From Candidatus Woesearchaeota archaeon (GTDB lineage Archaea; Nanobdellota; Nanobdellia; Woesearchaeales; JACQSR01), in assembly GCA_023255615.1 (NCBI GenBank), contig JAHFLI010000070.1, positions 1 through 6,351 on the forward strand: a stretch of 6,351 nucleotides of DNA. The letters are read 5' to 3'. Positions 1 through 3,834 of this stretch are shown here, one piece after another; the first letter of the stretch is position 1; the number at the start of each line of letters is the position of its first letter. Below the pieces are notes generated by a model. That model made no database searches and had not been told where the DNA came from. It worked only from the letters and a program-made list of their open reading frames with translations. The translations under genes and the position numbers were made by a program.

Positions 1-212
1 AAGTTTTTATTTTCAAGGTTTGCTTTAACATTGGTGAATGCCTTCTCTTTAGTAACAATAACAAGCTGGACCTTCCATAATTTCTCTATTGCAGCCAATA
101 TTGTGGGCATAGAAAGATTCAATTCTCGCGAAAGCTCTCGTAAATAGACTTCCCGCGTTGGATTCTTAAAAAAAAATTCCATTGTTTTTTGAGCGTTATT
201 TTTTTCTATCAT
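1..212 (-). CDS. Winged-helix protein, probable N-terminus of a wHTH-nucleotidyltransferase (partial)
   Basis: The start codon is the ATG at 212-210 and the frame stays open to the left window edge, so only about 70 N-terminal residues are visible and the stop is missing. The visible part reads as a winged helix-turn-helix: NPTREVYLREL around residues 17-27, then SRELNLSMPTILAAIEKL (28-45), then a wing. This pattern (feature in -NPTRE-, -LRELSRELNLS-) is typical of the DNA-binding half of archaeal wHTH-MNT proteins, in which a GSX10DXD nucleotidyltransferase domain follows; that domain would lie outside the window, so its presence is inference. A TATA box at 237-244 is centred about 28 nt upstream of the ATG, supporting a leaderless start. 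A perfect inverted repeat at 213-232 lies between box and start. A run of nine T encodes three Phe (about residues 13-15). It follows the MNT/HEPN operon on the same strand but has its own promoter. Confidence 0.75.
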   Translation of the reverse strand, partial: MIEKNNAQKTMEFFFKNPTREVYLRELSRELNLSMPTILAAIEKLWKVQLVIVTKEKAFTNVKANLENKN

Positions 213-232
213 TTGGTATAATAAAATACCAA
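213..232. promoter_or_regulatory. Palindromic candidate operator TTGGTAT-N6-ATACCAA
   Basis: Perfect inverted repeat with 7-bp arms and a 6-bp AT-only spacer, ending one base before the ATG at 212. It lies between the TATA box and the start codon of the minus-strand winged-helix gene and covers the expected transcription start. A related palindrome with the same arm and spacer lengths (TTTGTAT-N6-ATACAAA) sits at the start of the wHTH-MNT gene at 1207. Autoregulation by the encoded winged-helix protein is the likely role (inference). Confidence 0.55.
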
Positions 233-236
233 CTGA

Positions 237-244
237 TATTTAAA
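237..244 (-). promoter_or_regulatory. Archaeal TATA box for the winged-helix gene at 212
   Basis: Minus-strand TTTAAATA, centred about 28 nt from the ATG at 212, which would place the transcription start at or next to the start codon. The intergenic stretch 213-281 holds this box, the palindrome, and nothing else recognised. Confidence 0.55.
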
Positions 245-281
245 TATAACGGAAATACAACCTCCTTTTTCATCTGCCGAC

Positions 282-683
282 TCATTTTAGTTTTTTCTCA
301 ACTTCTCGTTTTAATTTGTTAATCAGTGAATCAATTTTCGATTTGTTTCTGGTGATATACTCCGGATTAACGAAGATACCATAATAGACAATATTATTTC
401 TTCTTTTTCTCAAATCATCAAGCAACGCGATTTCATGACTCGGAAATTCTTTTGCATAATTCTGTTCGATATATTCGATAAGTTCCTTATGGATTAATGT
501 TTTCTTCCCATCGAGAAATAACAACGCAGTAATAATTTCTTTGCATACTTCATAATACCCCTCAGCAATCAGAGAAGATTCTTTGTGAAGATCAAATGTT
601 TTCAGTCTTTTATAGCGGAGTTCAGCCAGCATAACTAAACTTTTTGCTCGTTCCGGATCTTTTTCTATTTTAATAAATGCCAT
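282..683 (-). CDS. HEPN-domain protein, probable toxin of an MNT/HEPN (type VII-like) pair
   Basis: A 133-residue, mostly helical HEPN protein. Recognisable parts are SLIAEGYYEVCKEIITALLFLDG (37-59), typical of the first helix pair, and RKRRNNIVYYGIFV (92-105). In canonical HEPN RNases the motif is RNxxxH; here R95-N96 are kept but the expected His is Tyr100, followed by Tyr101-Gly102. As far as I recall, archaeal homologues paired with wHTH-MNT proteins often carry RNxIxYxG, so this is a subfamily trait rather than decay, though I cannot check it here. The ATG at 683 shares its A with the TAA of the upstream MNT gene (one-base overlap), and AAGGTG at 694-689 sits 5 nt ahead as a Shine-Dalgarno, so translation is coupled. 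In HepT/MntA systems the HEPN partner is an RNase-type toxin silenced by AMPylation; for this protein that role is inferred from family and pairing. Confidence 0.8.
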   Translation of the reverse strand: MAFIKIEKDPERAKSLVMLAELRYKRLKTFDLHKESSLIAEGYYEVCKEIITALLFLDGKKTLIHKELIEYIEQNYAKEFPSHEIALLDDLRKRRNNIVYYGIFVNPEYITRNKSKIDSLINKLKREVEKKLK

Positions 684-1207
684 TAGTACACCTTAAGATA
701 GCCTTCTAGTTTTATTCCGTTCGCGATATTGTTGCGCAATTCTTTAGGAAGCGAATGAAAATGAGGAGATGCAAAAAGCTGAATCTTTCTGTTCATCTTT
801 TTCTCATATAAGGAAACATCTACTTTTTTTTCAGATGATTCAATAAAAATATCAATATCTCTTGTTGAGGTATCTTCCCCCTTTGCTGCAGATCCAAACA
901 GAACGATCGAGGACGGCGTAAATGATGTATCGAGAAATTCAATTAATCCTGATTCTTGTAAAGAGAGAAGGATATTTATTCTTTTATAGAAACGAAACTC
1001 ACCGTTATCGAATTGAGCAAGATATCCTTTGAATATGCCCGAATCATCTTCCCGAATCATTCCTTCCTTGAGAAGTGTTCCTATATGAAGTTTCACTGAT
1101 GTTGGTGCCAATCCAACTTTCTTGCTGATTTGCCTGACATGCATCTTTTGATCGGGATTATTGAGGAATTCCCGAAAAACCTTCCAAATGCTACATCTTT
1201 GTATCAT
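683..1207 (-). CDS. Winged-helix nucleotidyltransferase (wHTH-MNT), probable antitoxin of the HEPN pair
   Basis: A 174-residue protein with two domains. Residues 1-55 form a winged helix (HVRQISKKVGLAPTSVKLHI, then the wing). Residues about 98-125 carry the DNA-polymerase-beta-type minimal nucleotidyltransferase signature: IVLFGSAAKG with G105-S106, ten residues, then D117-I-D119. The C-terminal GIKLEGYLKV ending matches archaeal members as I know them. The family transfers nucleotides, and in type VII systems MntA AMPylates the HEPN toxin; the winged helix suggests it also represses its own promoter (inference). I chose ATG 1207 over an in-frame TTG at 1216 because a TATA box at 1232-1239 is centred about 28 nt upstream of 1207, implying a leaderless transcript. 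The start lies inside a perfect 20-bp palindrome. It is first in the operon, with the HEPN gene overlapping its stop by one base. Confidence 0.85.
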   Translation of the reverse strand: MIQRCSIWKVFREFLNNPDQKMHVRQISKKVGLAPTSVKLHIGTLLKEGMIREDDSGIFKGYLAQFDNGEFRFYKRINILLSLQESGLIEFLDTSFTPSSIVLFGSAAKGEDTSTRDIDIFIESSEKKVDVSLYEKKMNRKIQLFASPHFHSLPKELRNNIANGIKLEGYLKVY

Positions 1208-1217
1208 ATGATACAAA
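1198..1217. promoter_or_regulatory. Perfect 20-bp palindrome over the wHTH-MNT start codon
   Basis: TTTGTATCAT followed by its exact reverse complement, centred between 1207 and 1208, exactly on the proposed leaderless start. It can be read as TTTGTAT-N6-ATACAAA, the same architecture as the palindrome at 213-232 (TTGGTAT-N6-ATACCAA). Binding there would block the transcription start, so it is a strong candidate autoregulatory operator for the winged-helix domain it precedes. Confidence 0.6.
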
Positions 1218-1231
1218 ATAGTATTTAATGA

Positions 1232-1239
1232 TATATAAA
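1232..1239 (-). promoter_or_regulatory. Archaeal TATA box of the MNT/HEPN operon
   Basis: Minus-strand TTTATATA centred about 28 nt before the ATG at 1207. It lies in the 60-bp gap between the RHH antitoxin stop (1268) and this operon, so the MNT/HEPN pair has its own promoter although it runs the same way as the Doc operon. Confidence 0.6.
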
Positions 1240-1267
1240 TGTTCCGTTACAAGTCTGCACACTATGT

Positions 1268-1507
1268 TCATTCTTTTTTTCCTAGATACTCTTTTACAAG
1301 TTTTTCGATGACACTTGACATCTTCAGTCCATTTTTCATGCAATGCGATCGAAAGGTTGCCATGAGGTCTTCATCTATCGATATACTATACCTTCCTTTG
1401 TACGCAGCTTTTTTGAGTTTTCCTGTTCGATCTAATTCTTCCAATGTCACAAAAAGATGCTGGTTCTCTGCAATAACTTTCTTTGCATGATCAACGAATG
1501 ATTCCAT
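1268..1507 (-). CDS. Ribbon-helix-helix antitoxin of the Doc-like toxin
   Basis: A 79-residue protein. The N-terminal part (1-38, MESFVDHAKKVIAENQHLFV...) looks helical and is the likely toxin-binding part. Residues about 39-76 fit a ribbon-helix-helix fold: the strand RYSISIDEDL, helix MATFRSHCMKNG, turn LKMS, and helix SVIEKLVKEYL. RHH antitoxins dimerise, bind operator DNA through the strand and mask the partner toxin. I chose ATG 1507 rather than an in-frame TTG at 1513 because GAGGT at 1521-1517 is spaced 9 nt from 1507 but only 3 nt from 1513. The gene overlaps the end of the Doc gene by 17 nt, so expression is probably coupled, with the toxin gene first. The pairing with a Fic/Doc-fold toxin makes the antitoxin call firm; there is no Phd-type antitoxin here. 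Confidence 0.8.
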   Translation of the reverse strand: MESFVDHAKKVIAENQHLFVTLEELDRTGKLKKAAYKGRYSISIDEDLMATFRSHCMKNGLKMSSVIEKLVKEYLGKKE

Positions 1508-1835
1508 GTTCAATCAACCTCATGATTTTACTCAGATGGGTAATATTTTTCTTTGCCATCCGATGAATAGCATAAACGATCCGTTGCTTGTCAATTTCAA
1601 TGTGGTGATAATCGCAATAACTTATGATGAGGGCAAGTGCTGTCCTTTTGTTTCCATCTTGAAATGCATGATCTGCCAACAAACTTCTGATAATATAACT
1701 TAATTCCTGAATCCACGGTTTTCGTTGCTTGACAATATGCAACGCAAAATCAAGTGAACTTCCATTCGCTAACGCTCCGGTTTCTCCTACATGCTGATTA
1801 ATGGCAATAATATCTTTCTTGGTTAATTGGTACAT
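1491..1835 (-). CDS. doc: Fic/Doc-family toxin, Doc subtype
   Basis: A 114-residue all-helical protein of normal Doc length. The signature is HAFQDGNKRTAL at residues 56-67, matching the Doc form HxFxDxNKR: catalytic His56, Phe58, Asp60, Asn62, Lys63 and Arg64. In Doc the Lys in place of the Fic glycine turns the fold from AMP transfer to phosphorylation of the elongation factor (EF-Tu in bacteria; aEF1A would be the archaeal counterpart, an inference). No catalytic residue is missing, so the toxin is likely active and needs the RHH partner encoded just downstream. The ATG at 1835 is supported by a TATA box centred about 27 nt upstream (1859-1866), implying a leaderless message. It begins 57 bp downstream of the gene-end remnant at 1892, in the same direction. 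Confidence 0.88.
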   Translation of the reverse strand: MYQLTKKDIIAINQHVGETGALANGSSLDFALHIVKQRKPWIQELSYIIRSLLADHAFQDGNKRTALALIISYCDYHHIEIDKQRIVYAIHRMAKKNITHLSKIMRLIEHGIIR

Positions 1836-1841
1836 TTATAC

Positions 1842-1867
1842 ATAAAAGTATATAAAAGTATATAAAG
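1842..1867 (-). promoter_or_regulatory. Doc operon promoter with tandem 10-bp repeats
   Basis: On the plus strand ATAAAAGTAT occurs twice in tandem (1842-1851, 1852-1861), followed by ATAAAG. Read on the minus strand this gives two TATA-like boxes 10 bp apart. The distal one, TTTATATA at 1866-1859, is centred about 27 nt from the ATG at 1835 and is the better-placed box. A short inverted repeat TATAC-N6-GTATA (1837-1852) overlaps the proximal copy. The repeats may be half-sites for the RHH antitoxin, which commonly binds tandem sites (inference). Confidence 0.55.
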
Positions 1868-1891
1868 TTTTCTCATTTTCCCTCTCCGTTT

Positions 1892-1973
1892 CTAAAAGTC
1901 CGCTTCATTTCCTGCACTTCCTTGTTGATTCGTTGCAAATTCCCGTTCTGTTTTGGTAATGTAATCCGTTGCC
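1892..1973 (-). repeat. Direct repeat, tail copy 1
   Basis: 82 bp, nearly identical to 4226-4304: the first 25 bp from the stop codon are the same, then a variable stretch with a 3-bp length difference, then about 22 identical bp and a final segment differing at two bases. Similarity ends at the TAG stop on one side and after the GGC-AAC-GGAT core on the other. The Doc promoter begins about 25 bp past the stop. Confidence 0.85.
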
Positions 1974-2035
1974 ATCGCTTGTTTTTCATTCATTCTGCAC
2001 AGACCAAAATAAGGTGCAGGAGTTTTAATGAAAGT

Positions 2036-2043
2036 TTTATAAA
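2036..2043 (+). promoter_or_regulatory. TATA box for hicB
   Basis: TTTATAAA centred about 26 nt before the GTG at 2066 and 35 nt before the ATG at 2075. This places the transcription start near 2064-2067, so the message is either leaderless from GTG 2066 or has a very short leader before ATG 2075. Confidence 0.5.
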
Positions 2044-2074
2044 GGGCCATGCCCCCTATGCATAGGTGAATGAC

Positions 2075-2275
2075 ATGGATTTTACGGCTGTAATCAGAAA
2101 AGGAGAAAAACAATATGTTGCATTATGCCCTGAAGTAGATGTGGTTAGCCAAGGATATACCGTTGAAGAATCTCTTTCCAACCTGAAAGAAGCGGTTGAA
2201 CTCTACATAGAAGAGATGGGACGTCCCAAGGAATTTATGGGGAAAGAGGCAATAATTGCCCGCTTTACTGTTTAA
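2075..2275 (+). CDS. hicB: HicB-family antitoxin (short form)
   Basis: A 66-residue protein with the compact HicB fold. MDFTAVIRKGEKQYVALCPE (1-20) is the first strand pair and VDVVSQGYTVEESLSNLKEA (21-40) covers the hallmark SQG-T-EEAL-NL segment, followed by a helix (VELYIEE). There is no C-terminal RHH or HTH extension, so it is the short single-domain type. HicB neutralises the HicA mRNA-cleaving toxin by direct binding. ATG 2075 is preferred because AGGTGA (2064-2069) lies 5 nt upstream and the family usually begins M-x-F-T; GTG 2066, three codons upstream, is the alternative if the message is leaderless. The hicA gene starts 6 bp after the stop but is broken, so this is probably an orphaned antitoxin. 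Confidence 0.85.
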   Translation: MDFTAVIRKGEKQYVALCPEVDVVSQGYTVEESLSNLKEAVELYIEEMGRPKEFMGKEAIIARFTV

Positions 2276-2281
2276 CGGAAA

Positions 2282-2420
2282 ATGCAAAAGTTGCCTAGAC
2301 TTTCTGGAAAGGAAGTTATAAAAATCTTAACAAAATCTGGGTTCGTTACTGTAAGGCAGAAAGGGAGTCATGTAATTCTAAATTCATAAAGATGGACCGA
2401 AAACATTATATATAACTTAG
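2282..2420 (+). pseudogene. hicA: Frameshifted and truncated HicA toxin
   Basis: Starting at ATG 2282 the frame reads MQKLPRLSGKEVIKILTKSG (1-20) then FVTVRQKGSHVILN (21-34), the N-terminal half of HicA including the catalytic-type His in GSHVIL, and stops at 2387-2389 after 35 residues. HicA is normally about 60-80 residues. Shifting by one base after the Asn codon at 2381-2383 recovers the continuation HKDGPKT (from 2385), which matches the HicA consensus H-x-DG-x-x-T, and this second frame stops at 2418-2420 with the remaining C-terminus lost. So there is at least one frameshift (a single extra T near 2383-2384 explains it) plus a 3' deletion. The lost end is replaced by the promoter of the next gene. 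The toxin should be inactive. Confidence 0.75.
2405..2416 (+). promoter_or_regulatory. TATA box for the plus-strand wHTH-nucleotidyltransferase
   Basis: An AT-only stretch (CATTATATATAA region) centred near 2411, lying inside the hicA remnant. It predicts a transcription start near 2437, about 16 nt before the ATG at 2454, leaving room for the GAGGT Shine-Dalgarno at 2440-2444. Confidence 0.45.
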
Positions 2421-2431
2421 AGTAACAGTAG

Positions 2432-2448
2432 TATAACCTGAGGTTATA
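2432..2448. promoter_or_regulatory. Palindromic candidate operator TATAACCT-G-AGGTTATA
   Basis: Perfect palindrome with 8-bp arms around one central base, ending 5 bp before the ATG at 2454 and covering the predicted transcription start. Its right arm contains the GAGGT Shine-Dalgarno, so occupancy, or a hairpin in the RNA, would affect both transcription and translation. The winged-helix protein encoded next is the natural candidate repressor. Confidence 0.55.
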
Positions 2449-2453
2449 GTCCA

Positions 2454-3053
2454 ATGGAAGAGATAACAGAGAATGGAAAAAAAGTGCTCAAATTGATATT
2501 TACTGATTTTCTAGCACATTATAATTCATATAATATTAAAGGAAAATTGAAATTAAGTAATGCTGGTAGTCTGAAACTCCTCAGAAGTTTGAAGGATAAA
2601 AATCTTCTCATAAGTGAAAAGATGGGAAATGCAATCTTTTATAAACCAAATTTGGCAAATGAATATCTCATCAAATTGTTGGAACTTATTTTCCTGGATT
2701 ATACAGAGACTTCAAGTTATGTTAGGGGATGGATATACAGCCTCAAATTATTAGCGTCACAGTGCAAAGGGATATTGCTTTTTGGATCAATCATGAGAAA
2801 AGATCGAGAAGCAACAGATATTGACGTTTGTTTTATCTTGAAATCATCTAAAGATTATGATTCCATAAAGAAAAGAGTAGACGAGATGAACAGAAAGAAT
2901 CACAAAAACATCCATCCTCTCTTCATTGTCCCCCGTGAGTTTGAGGAGAAACTGAAACAGAAAGATGCAGCTCTTGTTGACATGGTGAGAAGTTGCATTG
3001 TTATTTCAGGTCAACAGGCGTTTGTGGAGATATTGAAAAATGTCCAAAGCTAA
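2454..3053 (+). CDS. Winged-helix nucleotidyltransferase, antitoxin-like, toxin partner lost
   Basis: A 199-residue protein. Residues about 8-68 form a winged helix (ENGKKVLKLIFTDFL, then SNAGSLKLLRSLKDKNLLIS, then the wing). Residues 106-128 carry the nucleotidyltransferase signature GILLFGSIMRKDREATDIDV with G111-S112 and D122-I-D124. The spacing between GS and DXD is nine residues rather than the usual ten, and the small-residue/Gly pattern after GS (YAxG) is replaced by IMRK, so activity may be reduced. ATG 2454 follows GAGGT by 9 nt. The C-terminus overlaps by 14 nt a second start (ATG 3040) that looks like the beginning of its HEPN partner, which is cut off. The gene also overlaps the convergent truncated gene by 48 bp. 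By family it would be an antitoxin and autoregulator; without a partner its present role is unclear. Confidence 0.8.
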   Translation: MEEITENGKKVLKLIFTDFLAHYNSYNIKGKLKLSNAGSLKLLRSLKDKNLLISEKMGNAIFYKPNLANEYLIKLLELIFLDYTETSSYVRGWIYSLKLLASQCKGILLFGSIMRKDREATDIDVCFILKSSKDYDSIKKRVDEMNRKNHKNIHPLFIVPREFEEKLKQKDAALVDMVRSCIVISGQQAFVEILKNVQS

Positions 3054-3353
3054 GAATCTTGTCTTCAATGATTTCTTAAAATGCCTGAGCATCACCATGA
3101 AGTTCTTATCTTTGAGGATGGCTTCCCTCCGTTCATATTCGGCCTGAAAAATCTTTGGATGTACCTTTGGAACAAGGATAATTCTGTTGGACTGTCCAAA
3201 GCGCTCCAATTGAATGAGAGATTCATTCTCAAGTCTTTTTACGAGAGTGTATGTATTTTTATAGTCTATCTTGAGTGCTTTGGAAATAGCAAGGATATTG
3301 ACTTGACTTTTGTTTTCTATTAAATATTTGATTAACTTGGTGTCATTGGTCAT
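3006..3353 (-). CDS. Winged-helix protein lacking its nucleotidyltransferase domain (truncated)
   Basis: A 115-residue frame. Residues 1-60 are a clear winged helix (KLIKYLIENKSQVNILAISK, ALKIDYKNTYTLVKRLENES, then the wing LIQLERFGQSNRIILVPK). HPKIFQAEYERREAILKDKN (65-84) is the linker that in archaeal wHTH-nucleotidyltransferases leads into the LLFGSYAxG catalytic strand. Here that signature never appears: the last ~30 residues are translated from the antisense of the neighbouring plus-strand genes, and the frame stops at 3006. I therefore read it as a full-length gene cut by recombination near 3075-3090, leaving a DNA-binding stub. ATG 3353 is the only good start; a TTTTAATA box at 3381-3388 is centred about 31 nt upstream. 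The stub could still repress promoters carrying its operator. Confidence 0.65.
   Translation of the reverse strand: MTNDTKLIKYLIENKSQVNILAISKALKIDYKNTYTLVKRLENESLIQLERFGQSNRIILVPKVHPKIFQAEYERREAILKDKNFMVMLRHFKKSLKTRFLALDIFQYLHKRLLT
3040..3147 (+). pseudogene. N-terminal remnant of a HEPN partner gene
   Basis: ATG 3040 overlaps the end of the plus-strand wHTH-nucleotidyltransferase by 14 nt and has GGAG at 3026-3029, 10 nt upstream, the expected arrangement for a coupled HEPN toxin gene. The first 16 residues, MSKAKNLVFNDFLKCL, resemble as I recall the N-terminus of archaeal HEPN proteins that follow wHTH-MNT genes (an x-x-F-x-K-CL pattern). From about 3088 on, the frame is simply antisense to the convergent winged-helix gene and ends at 3145-3147 after 35 residues. 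It is a short stub; the HEPN assignment rests on position and 16 residues only. Confidence 0.4.
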
Positions 3354-3365
3354 TATGTTAATATC

Positions 3366-3393
3366 ACCATAGAGTTATGGTATTAAAACCATA
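3366..3393. promoter_or_regulatory. Three ACCATA half-sites upstream of the truncated winged-helix gene
   Basis: ACCATA at 3366-3371, its inverse TATGGT at 3376-3381, and ACCATA again at 3388-3393. They form two nested inverted repeats (4-bp and 6-bp spacers) sharing the middle arm. They flank and overlap the TATA-like TTTTAATA (3381-3388) of the gene starting at 3353, a typical place for a repressor site. The region 3354-3401 holds this promoter and nothing else recognised. Confidence 0.5.
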
Positions 3394-3401
3394 TGTATAT
3401 C

Positions 3402-3465
3402 CTAAAAGTCAACTTCATCTGCTGCATGTGTTGAAAATTCTCGTTCTGTTTTCGTAATATAATCG
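3402..3465 (-). repeat. Direct repeat, tail copy 2
   Basis: 64 bp, the most diverged and shortest copy: it lacks about 9 bp in the variable middle relative to 4226-4304. It keeps CTAAAAGTC at the stop codon and the run from TCTCGTTCTG to TAATATAATC almost unchanged. Like the other copies, similarity ends at the stop codon (with GG following in copies 2 and 3) and a promoter for a winged-helix gene begins within about 15 bp. Confidence 0.75.
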
Positions 3466-3497
3466 CCCGACTGCTCAATTCTGTTTGTACCCTGTCT
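3402..3497 (-). pseudogene. Stranded 3' end of a second surface-protein paralogue (tail copy 2)
   Basis: A 31-residue open stretch with no start codon, bounded upstream by an in-frame TAA and ending at TAG 3402-3404. It reads RQGTNRIEQSG, then DYITKTEREF, then STHAADEVDF. The central ten residues are identical to those in the large protein ending at 4226 and in the remnant at 1892, while the upstream residues differ from both. It is therefore the last piece of a third paralogue left after deletion or cassette insertion. It lies between the MNT stop at 3511 and the truncated winged-helix gene. Confidence 0.6.
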
Positions 3498-3510
3498 TTA
3501 TACCCATCGG

Positions 3511-3834
3511 TCAAGCGATAGAAGTGATATCAACACCTCTACGCAATACTTCCCCTATCATGTCTAATCGATGATCTTCTTTCATCTCTCGCGGAGTTAA
3601 GCAAATGATATCCATTGCTATTGGTAAATCTCTTTTGAGATTAAATGCCCATGATATTCTTTCTTCCAAATCGACGCCCTGGAAAGAAGTGCTGATAATC
3701 AAGATATCAAAATCGCTGTCTTTGTGAGGTTTCCCATATGCATAAGATCCAAATAAAATAATCTGACATCGGGTAAATGTTTTTTTAGCTCTTTTGACAA
3801 AGGGGATTATATCTTTAATTTTTTTCTTATCCAT
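3511..3834 (-). CDS. mntA: Minimal nucleotidyltransferase (MNT), probable antitoxin
   Basis: A 107-residue single-domain MNT. The active-site signature is IILFGSYAYGKPHKDSDFDI: G29-S30, ten residues, D41-F-D43, with a third acidic residue at D75 in AMDII. All three metal-binding acids are present, so it should be catalytically competent. It lacks a DNA-binding domain, unlike the other two MNT genes here. ATG 3834 lies 28 nt inside the end of the HEPN gene and is preceded by a strong Shine-Dalgarno, GGAGGT at 3849-3844, at 9 nt spacing, so it can be translated efficiently from the shared message, as expected if antitoxin must exceed toxin. In HepT/MntA systems this enzyme AMPylates the HEPN toxin; the assignment follows from family and pairing. 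Confidence 0.85.
   Translation of the reverse strand: MDKKKIKDIIPFVKRAKKTFTRCQIILFGSYAYGKPHKDSDFDILIISTSFQGVDLEERISWAFNLKRDLPIAMDIICLTPREMKEDHRLDMIGEVLRRGVDITSIA

Larger units (their letters stand above)
1892..2050 (-). pseudogene. Stranded 3' end of a surface-protein paralogue (tail copy 1)
   Basis: This frame encodes a 52-residue peptide if read from ATG 2050. Its last 25 residues (TDYITKTEREFATNQQGSAGNEADF is split here as TDYITKTEREF, then ATNQQGSAGNEADF) nearly repeat the C-terminus of the large protein ending at 4226. The preceding part (FIKTPAPYFGLCRMNEKQAM) does not match that protein, so this is the end of a different paralogue and not a simple duplication. There is no Shine-Dalgarno at the ATG and the upstream end runs into the divergent hicB promoter (2036-2043), so I read it as a truncated gene end. 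A real 52-residue peptide gene cannot be fully excluded. Confidence 0.55.

Noticed and set aside
168..176. Run of nine A (nine T in the coding strand) inside the winged-helix gene, a possible phase-variation tract.
   Set aside because: It simply encodes three Phe in frame, the genome is AT-rich, and no comparison of tract length is available.
259..270. Minus-strand AAAAAGGAGG, a strong Shine-Dalgarno-like motif downstream of the HEPN stop.
   Set aside because: No start codon lies at a usable distance; the TTG directly next to it opens a frame of only a few codons, and the following gene has a leaderless-type promoter.
1239..1490. Plus-strand 83-residue open frame opposite the RHH antitoxin.
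   Set aside because: Antisense to a clear RHH gene, no promoter or ribosome site, Phe/Ser-rich composition typical of an antisense shadow.
1892..2113. Reading the gene-end remnant as a 73-residue gene from a start at 2113.
   Set aside because: The first 20 residues would be antisense to hicB and the start lies downstream of the divergent hicB promoter; only the 3' part is related to anything.
3081..3323. Plus-strand 80-residue open frame opposite the truncated winged-helix gene.
   Set aside because: Antisense to residues of a recognisable winged helix; no domain and no start signals.
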